A stretch of DNA of 64,000 nucleotides, taken from the NCBI GenBank assembly GCA_902494345.1, contig CABUSV010000003.1:109357-173356 (forward strand). The letters run 5' to 3'. Shown piece by piece: positions 44,361 through 52,451 of the stretch (position 1 is its first letter; every line of letters begins with the position of its first letter). The translations under genes and the position numbers were made by a program. Under the pieces are notes generated by a model, which was not told the DNA's origin, searched no databases, and saw only the letters and a program-made list of their open reading frames with translations. The stretch comes from an uncultured Collinsella sp. Lineage in GTDB: Bacteria > Actinomycetota > Coriobacteriia > Coriobacteriales > Coriobacteriaceae.

Positions 44361-44873
44361 CTATCCGTTGTATTCGGCGTATTTCTTTAATAAGGCAAGA
44401 GGTTCTTCCTCTCCTTCGGATAAGCCGATGATGTTTCCTTGATCATCCAGTATGAATACGGACGGAATATGCTCAAGTACATATTGGTCATACACGGCCT
44501 TATCTTAATCTATGTATATGGGAAAGTCTCCTTCATGGACCGAGGCTTCTTCAATCGTGCTGTCCTCGGAAACAGTGAAAACGTTCTTCCTCAAGGCTGC
44601 GAAATTATCAAGTTGTTGCATATCCTCTATGAGAGATTCGCAGTGCTGACACCACGATGCCCAGAACATCAAGATGTTTTCCTCATTAGGTTTTAGCTTG
44701 TCAAAATAATTGACGTTTCGGCCGAGGCTGAAATCTTGGCCCTTTTTAATGGACAAAGATGAGGGATAAGCATCGTGTTGCGGTTTGATATTGACGCCGA
44801 TTAAGGCGGCGAAACACGTCAGAGTCGACAAAGTCAGTAAGGCGATAACGCATTTTCTCAGTTTCCAGCTCAT
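44361..44873 (-). pseudogene. TlpA/thioredoxin-like membrane protein, interrupted by TAA
   Basis: The first 122 codons encode an N-terminal membrane anchor (VIALLTLSTLTCFAALIGV) and a thioredoxin fold with NILMFWASWCQHCESL, redox motif CQHC. A TAA at 44507-44505 interrupts the frame, but the same frame then continues for 47 codons with KAVYDQYVLEHIPSVFILDD and QGNIIGLSEGEEEPLALLKK to a TAG at 44361. IPSVFILDDQGN is the conserved cis-Pro region, so the second part belongs to the same gene. Restoring one codon gives a normal 170-residue TlpA-like protein. Such proteins accompany peptide or bacteriocin export in other species. Confidence 0.85.
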
Positions 44874-45183
44874 GACAGATCCCTATCTCATGGTGAAACG
44901 CATACGTTTTGAAACGGAATGTCACTCCGAATGATGAGGGCACCTCGTGGTTCTCTCCTGCGTTCTGTGTGTCTGCGGCTTTCATTCGTCTTTCTAAAGG
45001 CATGAAGTGGCTGTCTCGATAGGAATACGGTCGGCGTTCGAAGCGGGCGTCATAGCCGCGCTGAGAGCGCATGACTCTCTCCCCTGCCGCCATCGTTGCC
45101 GCTGCGGCAAGACCAGCACAACTTTTTGGAATAGTCCTACGCTCGGCAATGTATCTACAAGCCCTGAGCGAAGGGAGTCGCAT
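44874..45183. other. Intergenic region between divergent genes
   Basis: No gene or known RNA was recognised in 310 nt between the minus-strand thioredoxin-like pseudogene and the plus-strand pilin gene. Open frames crossing it have no recognisable product. Promoters for both genes are expected here, but I could not place them with confidence. Confidence 0.5.
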
Positions 45184-46143
45184 ATGCATGCAGCGGCAAT
45201 TAACCTTCGGGGGGGGGTATCTCCTAGGAATACCCGCCTCCGAGGGCAGTCAATCATCGAGTACGTCCTGATTATCGCCATCATCGGCCTGGTTATCGTG
45301 TTCGCGGGACCCGGCGTGGCAGGCGCCATCTGAAACCAGTTCAACCTGGTCGGCAACACGGTGAACAGCGGGGCGACTGGCGGCACCGAGGGCGGCGCGT
45401 CCGGCGGCGGCTCCACCGGGGCCTATTCTGCGACCGTACAGGCGGCTATCGTCAAGGACGCGAAGGACTGGACGCTCGACGAGCAGGAGGCCGTGGCCGA
45501 GGACGTCGCCGCGAAGGGCGAGGCGTCGCCCGCATACGCTAAGGCCAAGGCCGCGATGGATGCGGGGACGAAGTTCTCCGTCAAGCTCACGAACGGCAAG
45601 ACACTCGAGTACCGTATCATCGGCATCGATCACGATGACCTTGCGGACGGATCGGGCAAGGCAGGACTCACGTTCGAGGCGACCAACGATGCCCTGGATG
45701 GCCCGATTGGTCATCCAATGAACGCCACCGACACCAACGCCGGCGGCTGGGAGAAGTCCGAGCTGCGCGGCCGCTTCAATTCCGGTGACCTCTGGTCGCT
45801 CCTACCCTCCGAGCTCCAGTCCAAGGCGAAGGCCGTCAAGAAGATGACCGACAACAAGGGCGGCGGCAGCGCCGGCACACCTTCGGCCACGACCGACAAG
45901 GTCTTCCTCCTCTCCACGACCGAGGTCTACGGAGACATTCCCTTCACGCCGATTCCAGAGGGGTTCCAGTACGAGTACTACAAATTCAAGGGCGATTCCG
46001 GGGCTTCGTCGAGCTACAATCACTGGCCTCGCTCCGTGCACCCGAGCAGCTCCACGGACTTTCGCTATGTCGGCAGTAACGGTGCGTGGCATAGCGACTA
46101 CGCGACGTATTTCTACTACGTGTTCCCCGCTTGGTGTTTCTAG
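45184..46143 (+). pseudogene. Flp-pilin/DUF6273 surface protein, split by an in-frame TGA
   Basis: ATG 45184 (AAGGGAG 6 nt upstream) starts a Flp-type prepilin. RLRGQSIIEYVLIIAIIGLV has the G-xxxx-EY processing site, and GPGVAGAI follows. TGA at 45331-45333 ends translation after 49 codons. The same frame continues NQFNLVGNTVNSG, a Gly/Ser linker, and ~200 residues of a DUF6273-like domain (KFSVKLTNGKTLEYRIIGID, GGWEKSELRGRFN, DKVFLLSTTEVYGD, then HWPRSV and a C-terminal aromatic-rich end). The pilin sequence plainly runs through the stop, so this is one interrupted gene or a recoded one. A run of nine Gs (45209-45217) lies near the start. Confidence 0.8.
45209..45217 (+). repeat. G9 homopolymer in the pilin gene
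   Basis: Nine consecutive Gs lie 25 nt into the coding sequence. At the present length the frame is in phase with the pilin. Gain or loss of one G would shift the frame, the usual basis of phase variation of surface genes. Confidence 0.75.
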
Positions 46144-46166
46144 TTTGTCTTCTTGCTTATCTAGTG

Positions 46167-46200
46167 AAAGGCCCGCACAGCCTGTGCGGGCCTTTGTTTT
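46167..46200 (+). terminator. Terminator after the pilin/DUF6273 gene
   Basis: AAAGGCCCGCACA pairs perfectly with TGTGCGGGCCTTT (13 bp, 3-nt loop), followed by GTTTT, 23 nt after the final stop. Confidence 0.93.
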
Positions 46201-46622
46201 GGCGGTACTCGAACGGTTTGAGGTTCGTGGCACAGGTAGTCGAGGTGAAGAGAAATGGGGTCATACAGCGGCTCTCAGAGCGCCTGCCGCACTCCCCCGC
46301 CATTACCTTTGCAGCGTCTTCGTATAGAGTCCATCCTGGTTGGCGTTTCGTCGCGACAGCCCACTTGTCCACCAATCAAGTGGGCTACTGGAATAAATAC
46401 AGCGACACGCTTGTTCGTTACAGTCGCTATATCTGTGTAAATCGCCGCGATAAATACGGCCTGTACTCGGCTGTATACCAGCTACGCGTATGTAGATTCG
46501 TATCGCGTTAATAAATCGGCTCAAGCGCGTGCAAAACGCGCAAGTAACCGCAAAAAGCGAGTATGGCGTAGGTAGATTATTGGCACCCTGTTGCTTAATC
46601 AAAATTAAGCAATTGCTTAAAA
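46201..46622. other. Intergenic region without recognised gene
   Basis: A 126-codon open frame crosses the first part, but it overlaps the terminator and has no recognisable product. Small palindromes occur: GCCCACTTG/CAAGTGGGC (46359-46385) and TTGCTTAAT/ATTAAGCAA (46591-46612). The sequence from ~46390 is AT-richer than flanking genes. It forms the right edge of the accessory block next to tRNA-Pro. Confidence 0.5.
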
Positions 46623-46652
46623 CAAAAAAGGTCAGGCACTATGTGCCTGACC
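46623..46652 (-). terminator. Terminator of tRNA-Pro
   Basis: On the minus strand GGTCAGGCAC pairs with GTGCCTGACC (10 bp, 3-nt loop), followed by TTTTTTGTT, 11 nt after the tRNA 3' end. Confidence 0.93.
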
Positions 46653-46662
46653 TGCAAACTTC

Positions 46663-46739
<77 letters not shown>

Positions 46740-46819
46740 AAGCTTTTGTTTGTTGCTGTGCTCTCGCTCGCAACAGGGAGTATATTAACCCGAAACTTTG
46801 CCCTTGTGCAAGAACTTTT

Positions 46820-48037
46820 TTACAAATTTTGAAGCAAGTCCAAAATTGTATCTGCGAGCTGGGGTTTTGTTAGAACGGGAAGTTCTTGCGTGCCCGCTGT
46901 GCTCACGATCCAGGCCTTGTTAGTATCGGTTCCGAAGCCCGAATCGGCGCGCGAGACATCGTTGGCGATAATGGCATCGCAACCCTTGCGGGCGAGCTTT
47001 CGCTGCGCGTACTCCACGACGTTATCGGTCTCGGCCGCAAAGCCGATCACGCACCGCTCTCCCTTTTGGCGCGAAAGCTCGGCCAAGATATCGACCGTCT
47101 CGACCAGTTCGATGCGATCCAGGCGCTCGTTGGCCTTTTTGAGCTTATGGTCGGCAGGGGCTGCGGGCGTGTAGTCAGCGACGGCAGCCGCACAAATGGC
47201 CGCATCGGCCGTCTGAAAGGCGCTCAGCGCCGCCTGAAGCATCTCTGCGGCGGTCTGCACGCGCACGCACTCCACGCCGCGGGGGACATCGAGCGATGTC
47301 GGTCCCAGCACAAGCGTGACCGCAGCGCCGCGGCGAGCAGCCTCCCCCGCCAGGGCGATGCCCATCTTGCCCGACGACCGGTTGCCAATAAAGCGCACGG
47401 GGTCGATCGGCTCGTGCGTGGGGCCGGCGGTGATTACGATGCGCTTGCCCGCAAGGTCCTGGGGCGCGGGGTTGAGCACCTCGCAGACGGCCTTAACGAT
47501 GTCCTCGGGCTCGCTCATGCGTCCCGTGTCCACGTCGCCGCAGGCAAGGTAGCCACTACCGGGTCCTACCACATGGACGCCACGGTCGCGCAGCGTGGCC
47601 ATGTTGGCCTGCGTCGCCGGCGCCTTCCACATGCCGTTGTTCATGGCAGGGGCGATCACGATGGGGCGCGGCGTGGCAAGCAGCGTGGTGGAGATGAGGT
47701 CATCGGCGATACCGTTTGCCATCTTGGCGATGATATTGGCCGTCGCGGGCGCCACGACCACCAGATCGGGCTCCTGCGCCAGCGAAATGTGGTGAATGGG
47801 GTCGGAGGGGTCGTCGAATAGACCAACGGCAACAGGCTCGTTGGTGAGCGCTCGGAAGGTGAGCGGGCCCACAAACTCGGTGGCATGCTCGCTCATAACG
47901 ACCTTGACGCGCGCGCCGCGCTTTTGCAGCAGGCGCACGATATTGCACGACTTATAGGCGGCGATCCCGCCGGTAATACCCAGCAGGATCGTTTTTCCCT
48001 CAAGTTGCATTGAATTGTTGGATGCCGCCGTCATCAT
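46820..48037 (-). CDS. coaBC: Bifunctional phosphopantothenoylcysteine decarboxylase/synthetase CoaBC
   Basis: A 405-residue bifunctional enzyme of coenzyme A synthesis. The N-terminal flavin-dependent CoaC half has LLGITGGIAAYKSCNIVRLL, the catalytic His in IHHISLAQ, and APAMNNGMW. The C-terminal CoaB half (~190 on) has VITAGPTHEPIDPVRFIGNR and SSGKMG, with the conserved lysine region LKKANERLDRIELV. It ligates cysteine to phosphopantothenate and decarboxylates the product. Two ATGs (48037, 48034) directly follow the preceding stop. Confidence 0.95.
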   Translation of the reverse strand: MMTAASNNSMQLEGKTILLGITGGIAAYKSCNIVRLLQKRGARVKVVMSEHATEFVGPLTFRALTNEPVAVGLFDDPSDPIHHISLAQEPDLVVVAPATANIIAKMANGIADDLISTTLLATPRPIVIAPAMNNGMWKAPATQANMATLRDRGVHVVGPGSGYLACGDVDTGRMSEPEDIVKAVCEVLNPAPQDLAGKRIVITAGPTHEPIDPVRFIGNRSSGKMGIALAGEAARRGAAVTLVLGPTSLDVPRGVECVRVQTAAEMLQAALSAFQTADAAICAAAVADYTPAAPADHKLKKANERLDRIELVETVDILAELSRQKGERCVIGFAAETDNVVEYAQRKLARKGCDAIIANDVSRADSGFGTDTNKAWIVSTAGTQELPVLTKPQLADTILDLLQNL

Positions 48038-48757
48038 TTAGGCTTCCTTGTTGGGGAGCACCAGCAGGCGGTGGCAGTACGGGCAGTGCGTAATCTCGCT
48101 ACCGTCGTGGTTGAGGTCGCTCATGGACGATGCCTGCAGTGCGGTGTGGCAGACCGTGGGGATGTTGCCCTGGATGGTCTCGACGGCCAGGCCGCGGAAC
48201 TGCTTGAGCAGACGCTCGTAGTCGGTGAGCACGTCGGCCGGCAGCGTAGCGGCAAGCGCGGTGCGCTCCTTGGTGGCGGAATCAATCTGAGCCTGTAGGT
48301 CGGCGGCCTTAGCGCGCGCGGCCTTGGTATCGGCCTTCACACCCTCCTCGAACTTGGCGATGATTGCCTGCGCGCGGGCCTCGCGGTCGAGCGCCTCCTT
48401 ATGGGCGATGACGACGTCCTTGCGGGTGTGTTCGATCTTGTCCAGACGCTTTGCCAGGGTGGCAAGCTCATTCTCCAGGTCCTGAACCTCGCGGTAGTCA
48501 GAACCATCGACGTGGCGCTTCTTGGCGGCCTCGATGGCGTTGTTGGTCTGGATCTCGGTGGTGTTGAGGTCGTCGAGCTCAATGTCCAGGTCCTTGCGCT
48601 GGGCGTAGAGCTTGGTCATCTCGGACTTGAGCTTCACATAGGTCTTGCGCTTGGAAGCGAGCTCCTTAAGCTCCGGCATATTGGCAAGTTCGCTCTTGTT
48701 GCGGGCGAGCTCCAAATCGATCTGTTGCAGCTTGAGTAGCGTAGCGCCGGCGCTCAT
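48038..48757 (-). CDS. Coiled-coil zinc-ribbon protein (DUF164/COG1579)
   Basis: A 239-residue protein that is mostly a long helical coiled coil (~5-180), with a C-terminal zinc-ribbon-like end. ATG 48757 has AAAGGAGAG upstream and overlaps the preceding stop (ATGA). The usual ribbon has two CxxC knuckles; here only the second is complete (HCPYCHRLL), and the first reads TVCHTALQ with one Cys and a His. The family is widespread and linked to nucleic-acid or flagellar/envelope roles, but its function is not established. It lies between nif3-like and coaBC genes in one operon. Confidence 0.75.
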   Translation of the reverse strand: MSAGATLLKLQQIDLELARNKSELANMPELKELASKRKTYVKLKSEMTKLYAQRKDLDIELDDLNTTEIQTNNAIEAAKKRHVDGSDYREVQDLENELATLAKRLDKIEHTRKDVVIAHKEALDREARAQAIIAKFEEGVKADTKAARAKAADLQAQIDSATKERTALAATLPADVLTDYERLLKQFRGLAVETIQGNIPTVCHTALQASSMSDLNHDGSEITHCPYCHRLLVLPNKEA

Positions 48758-49563
48758 AAGTTCTCTCCTTTTGTCACAGTCCACCATTGGCAAGGGTTCA
48801 GTATTTTAATCGTATGACGGGGGTCGACCCCGGCGTCAACTGCAGAGTTCATCAATATATCAACGAACGGCTCTTCGGAGCGGTCGTGGCCGAGCAGAAT
48901 CACGCCCAGCCCACGCAAGGCAAGGTCCTGCGCCACGTGGTAGCCCGCTTCGCCCGTCACGACAACGTCGGCTCCCGCAGCGATGGCGAGCTCACCAAAA
49001 TCGCCGAGGGAGCCGCCCAGAATGGCGACGGTGCGGCACGGGCGCTCGGCATCGCCCCATACGCGCGGGTCGCTGTCAAAGGCCGTGGCGGCACGGTTGG
49101 CGAGATCGCGCAGGTTGCAGGCGTCGTGGAGGGTCGCGAGCGCGCCCAGACCGGTGAGCTCAGGCTCGCCCACATGCTCCAACGAGCTCATGGGCTCAGC
49201 GCCCAGCAACTCACTCAGGCGGACGCGCGCTTCGTGCGAGCGGTCCAGGTTGGTGTGAAGCGAGATGATGCTCACGCCGCAACGAGCTGCCTCGTACAGC
49301 GCAGCGCTGCACTGGGGACGCGCGGAATCCGCCGGGCAAAACGCCTCGGGCGCCTTGATGTAGATGGGATGATGCGTCAGCAGCACGTTGGCGCCGGCCT
49401 CGAGAGCGCGGTGCACGTTGGCTTCGGTTGCGTCGAGTGCACAGGCAACACAGGTGATCTCTGCAGCGGGATCACCCACAGATAGCCCAACATGATCCCA
49501 GCCCTCGGCGTCCGTCTTGGGGTAGCGTGCCAGCAGCGCGCGCTCAAGCTCGGCGACGATCAT
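48754..49563 (-). CDS. Nif3-like dinuclear metal-centre protein
   Basis: A 269-residue NIF3/YbgI (YqfO) family protein. WDHVGLSVGD, then LLTHHPIYIK and SLHTNLDRS near the N-terminal half, and TGEAGYHVAQDLALRGLGVILLGHDRSE toward the C-terminus, supply the His/Asp/Glu ligands of a two-metal site. Members form hexameric rings and are often annotated as GTP cyclohydrolase 1 type 2, although the true substrate is uncertain. It overlaps both neighbours by 4 nt (ATGA), showing tight coupling. Confidence 0.88.
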   Translation of the reverse strand: MIVAELERALLARYPKTDAEGWDHVGLSVGDPAAEITCVACALDATEANVHRALEAGANVLLTHHPIYIKAPEAFCPADSARPQCSAALYEAARCGVSIISLHTNLDRSHEARVRLSELLGAEPMSSLEHVGEPELTGLGALATLHDACNLRDLANRAATAFDSDPRVWGDAERPCRTVAILGGSLGDFGELAIAAGADVVVTGEAGYHVAQDLALRGLGVILLGHDRSEEPFVDILMNSAVDAGVDPRHTIKILNPCQWWTVTKGENL

Positions 49564-50738
49564 GCGGCGCCTACGATCGAGAGCAGCGTCTGGGCAAACT
49601 CGTCCAGATCGTCCGGATTCACGCGGTCATCGAACGAGATGCGAAGAGCGCCGAGAGCTTGCTCGCGACCAATGCCCATGGCGCTGAGCACGTGGCTCGG
49701 ATCCATGCTGCCGCTCGAGCAAGCCGATCCAGCCGAAACCTCAAAGCCGGCGGCATCGAGCTTGATGATGAGCTCCTCGGAGTCCATGCCGTCAATGTAG
49801 ATCGAAACCATACCCGGCAGACGATCGGCCTGCGCGTAGTCGCCCATCGTGGCGTGAATGCGAGGATGGGCCGTAAGCGTGGCGTAGAGCTTATCGGATA
49901 AGGCCTGCAGCGTTGTGCGCTCCTGGGCCACATGGGGCGCCAGCGTGCGGGCGGCGGCGGCAAAAGCCAGCTGTGTACGTAGGTCCTGCGTGCCCGCGCG
50001 ACGTCCGGCTTCCTGTCCGCCGCCAAAAATGCGGGGGCGCAGTGGCGTGCGGGTCTTAACGTAAAGCGCGCCGGATGCCACAGGACCGCCAATTTTATGG
50101 GCGGCGACGGACATGGCGTCAACTCCCAGCTCGGTAATATCGAGCGGAATATGCAGATAACCCTGGATAGCATCGGTGTGGAACAGGGCGCCGGCAGCAT
50201 GTGCGGCAGCGGCCAGCTCCTGGATGGGTTGCACCACGCCGGTCTCGTTGTTGGCGACCATAATGCTCACGAGCGCCACGTCGTCACCCAGCAAGTCGAT
50301 CAGCGCGGCAGGCTCAATGAAGCCCGCGCGGCAGGGCTGTACCAGGTCGACGGAAAAGCCGGCGGAGCGCAGCAGCGGCAGGTTGTCCAGAATCGAATCG
50401 TGCTCGATGGCAGATACGATCACGCGGTTACGCTTACGGTCGCGCTGACGGGCGCCTTCGGCAAGACCGAGCAGTGCCAACTGGTTGGCTTCGGTGCCGC
50501 CGTTGGTCAGTACAATCTCGGACGGGCGAACGCGTACGCCAAAGCTACGGGCGATCTCGCGACGTGCCACTTCCAGGCGTGCAGCGGCCTTGCGTCCAAG
50601 CGAGTGCAGCGAGTTGGGGTTGACGCCGGCAAGCTCGCTGTCGTCGTACTCACGCTGCGCAAGGAGCGCCTCGGCGCGCATGGGCGTCGAGGCGGCATAG
50701 TCAAGATTCACGGGTATGCGGTTTTGACCTGCGGTCAT
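49560..50738 (-). CDS. Cysteine desulfurase (NifS/IscS-like)
   Basis: A 392-residue PLP enzyme that removes sulfur from cysteine for Fe-S clusters or tRNA thiolation. NLDYAASTPM at the N-terminus, TNGGTEANQLAL, VSAIEHDSI, the PLP lysine in SVAAHKIGGP (~210), and the catalytic Cys loop SAGSACSSGSM (~340) are all present. The long active-site loop points to the NifS/IscS group (class I). No iscU or mnmA is adjacent here. It sits in an operon upstream of the nif3-like gene. Confidence 0.92.
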   Translation of the reverse strand: MTAGQNRIPVNLDYAASTPMRAEALLAQREYDDSELAGVNPNSLHSLGRKAAARLEVARREIARSFGVRVRPSEIVLTNGGTEANQLALLGLAEGARQRDRKRNRVIVSAIEHDSILDNLPLLRSAGFSVDLVQPCRAGFIEPAALIDLLGDDVALVSIMVANNETGVVQPIQELAAAAHAAGALFHTDAIQGYLHIPLDITELGVDAMSVAAHKIGGPVASGALYVKTRTPLRPRIFGGGQEAGRRAGTQDLRTQLAFAAAARTLAPHVAQERTTLQALSDKLYATLTAHPRIHATMGDYAQADRLPGMVSIYIDGMDSEELIIKLDAAGFEVSAGSACSSGSMDPSHVLSAMGIGREQALGALRISFDDRVNPDDLDEFAQTLLSIVGAA

Positions 50739-50744
50739 AAGGGT

Positions 50745-51416
50745 TTATGCCTCCTGTGCTGCCTCGTTGCCCAGCTTCTGCAGCAGTGCAACCTCGGCAG
50801 CGGGATCTTCGGACTTAAATACGGCTGAGCCGGCCACGAGCACGTTGGCGCCGGCCTTGACGACCTCGGCGATGTTCTTGGAAGAGATACCGCCGTCGAC
50901 CTCGATCAGGGGCGACACGCCGTGACGCTCGCACATGGCCTTGAGCTCGTGGAGCTTATGCAGAGTGCCCGGGATAAAGCTCTGGCCGCCAAAGCCGGGG
51001 TTCACGCTCATCAGCAGCACCATATCGACGACGTCGATGATGCTCTCGAGTACGCACACGGGGGTGGCGGGGTTGAGCACCACGCCGGCCTTGACGCCGC
51101 GCTGCTGCAGGTGCGTGAGCGTGCGATGCAGGTGCGTGGAGGCCTCGTAGTGCACGGTGATCATGTCGGCACCGGCGTCGGCGTACCAATCGACGGTCTC
51201 GTCGGGGTTCGATACCATCAGGTGTGCGTCGACCGGTACATCAGTGGAGCGCTTGACGGCCTTGAGGATATCGACGCCAAAGGTGAGATTGCCGGTAAAG
51301 TGACCGTCCATAACGTCAAAGTGAACGTAGTCGGCGCCGGCGATCTTGTCGAGCTCGCCCTTGAGGTTGGCCATGTCGGCCGAAAGGACGGACGGAGCGA
51401 TTTTGATGGAACCCAT
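50745..51416 (-). CDS. rpe: Ribulose-phosphate 3-epimerase
   Basis: A 223-residue TIM-barrel enzyme of the pentose phosphate pathway that interconverts ribulose-5-P and xylulose-5-P. IAPSVLSADMANL, HFDVMDGHFTGNLTFG, VDAHLMVSNPD, LLMSVNPGFGGQSFIP and EVDGGIS carry the metal-binding His and Asp residues. It has its own RBS (AGAAAGG) before ATG 51416. Confidence 0.96.
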   Translation of the reverse strand: MGSIKIAPSVLSADMANLKGELDKIAGADYVHFDVMDGHFTGNLTFGVDILKAVKRSTDVPVDAHLMVSNPDETVDWYADAGADMITVHYEASTHLHRTLTHLQQRGVKAGVVLNPATPVCVLESIIDVVDMVLLMSVNPGFGGQSFIPGTLHKLHELKAMCERHGVSPLIEVDGGISSKNIAEVVKAGANVLVAGSAVFKSEDPAAEVALLQKLGNEAAQEA

Positions 51417-51434
51417 GGTAGTAGCCTTTCTGCG

Positions 51435-52442
51435 CTAGTCGGTGAGTCCGTAGAACTCTTGAGAAGGGACGCGGTCGGTAAGAATCTCGAGCGCCCTATC
51501 CAAAGTAACACCGTTGTAGAGCGTTTGCTCCACGGCAAAGGTGAGCGGAATGTCTACGCCCAGTGAACGGGCAAGCTCGCTGACGCTGCGGGCCGCGACG
51601 GCGCCCTCGACCACCATATGCGTGCGCGTCTGATACTCGTCGAGCGACACGCCGTGGGCAAATTCGTAGCCAAAGGTGCGGTTGCGCGAGTGCTCCGAGG
51701 TGCAGGTGGCAATGAGGTCTCCCATGCCGGCAAGCCCCATGCAGGTCATAGCTTGACCGCCGCGGGCGTGTACCAGACGGCTGATCTCTGCCAGGCCGCG
51801 CGTCATGATGAGGGCGAGCGTGTTGTCGCCTGCGCCCGAGCCGGCGGAGATGCCGCACACGATGGCGATGACATTTTTCATGGCGCCGCAAACCTCGACG
51901 CCGGTCATGTCTTGCGACAGATAGATGCGGAAGGCCGTGGACAAGAGCAGGTCCTTAAAGGTCTCCCCTATCTGCGGGTCTTCGCTGGCGATGACGGCGG
52001 CAGAAAGTCCGCCGCGGCAGATCTCCTCGGCATGGTTGGGGCCCGAGAGCGCCGCAACACGTGTCTCGTTGCCGATCTCGCTGGCGATGACCTCGCTCAT
52101 GAGCAGGCCGGATTCGGGCTCAATGCCCTTGGTGAGGCAGAGCACCGGGGTGTCGGCGGCGATACAGGGTGCCGCTTGATGGCATACGCTGCGCAGGTGC
52201 GTGGAGGGCACGGCGAAGATAATGACGTCGGCGCCGTTGAGCGCCTGCGCCAGGTCCGTCGTGGCGACGACGTTGCCGGGCAGCTCATATCCCACCAGAT
52301 ACCGGGGGTTACGGTGCTCGCCATTGATGCCGGCGGCCGTCTGCTCGCTATGGGCCCACATGGTCACGCGCTCGGCTCGAGCGGCGGCAAGGCCGGCGAC
52401 GGCGGTTCCCCAGGAGCCGGAGCCAATCAGCGCAACATTCAT
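51435..52442 (-). CDS. gpsA: Glycerol-3-phosphate dehydrogenase [NAD(P)+]
   Basis: A 335-residue enzyme that makes sn-glycerol-3-phosphate from DHAP for phospholipids. The Rossmann motif is VALIGSGSWGTAVAGLAA. FAVPSTHLR, CLTKGIEP, LSGPNHAEEI, the catalytic Lys in GAMKNVIAI, and GMGDLIATCTSEHSRN are conserved. It is followed on the same strand by rpe and preceded by plsY, which uses its product. Confidence 0.96.
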   Translation of the reverse strand: MNVALIGSGSWGTAVAGLAAARAERVTMWAHSEQTAAGINGEHRNPRYLVGYELPGNVVATTDLAQALNGADVIIFAVPSTHLRSVCHQAAPCIAADTPVLCLTKGIEPESGLLMSEVIASEIGNETRVAALSGPNHAEEICRGGLSAAVIASEDPQIGETFKDLLLSTAFRIYLSQDMTGVEVCGAMKNVIAIVCGISAGSGAGDNTLALIMTRGLAEISRLVHARGGQAMTCMGLAGMGDLIATCTSEHSRNRTFGYEFAHGVSLDEYQTRTHMVVEGAVAARSVSELARSLGVDIPLTFAVEQTLYNGVTLDRALEILTDRVPSQEFYGLTD

Positions 52443-52451
52443 GACTCTCTC

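Noticed and set aside
43899..46143. Stop-codon reassignment or selenocysteine
   Set aside because: TAA, TAG and TGA all interrupt frames here while genes throughout the window use normal stops; no SECIS-like element was seen.
46131..46511. A 126-codon open frame after the pilin gene
   Set aside because: It overlaps the end of the pilin gene and a strong terminator and matches nothing recognisable.
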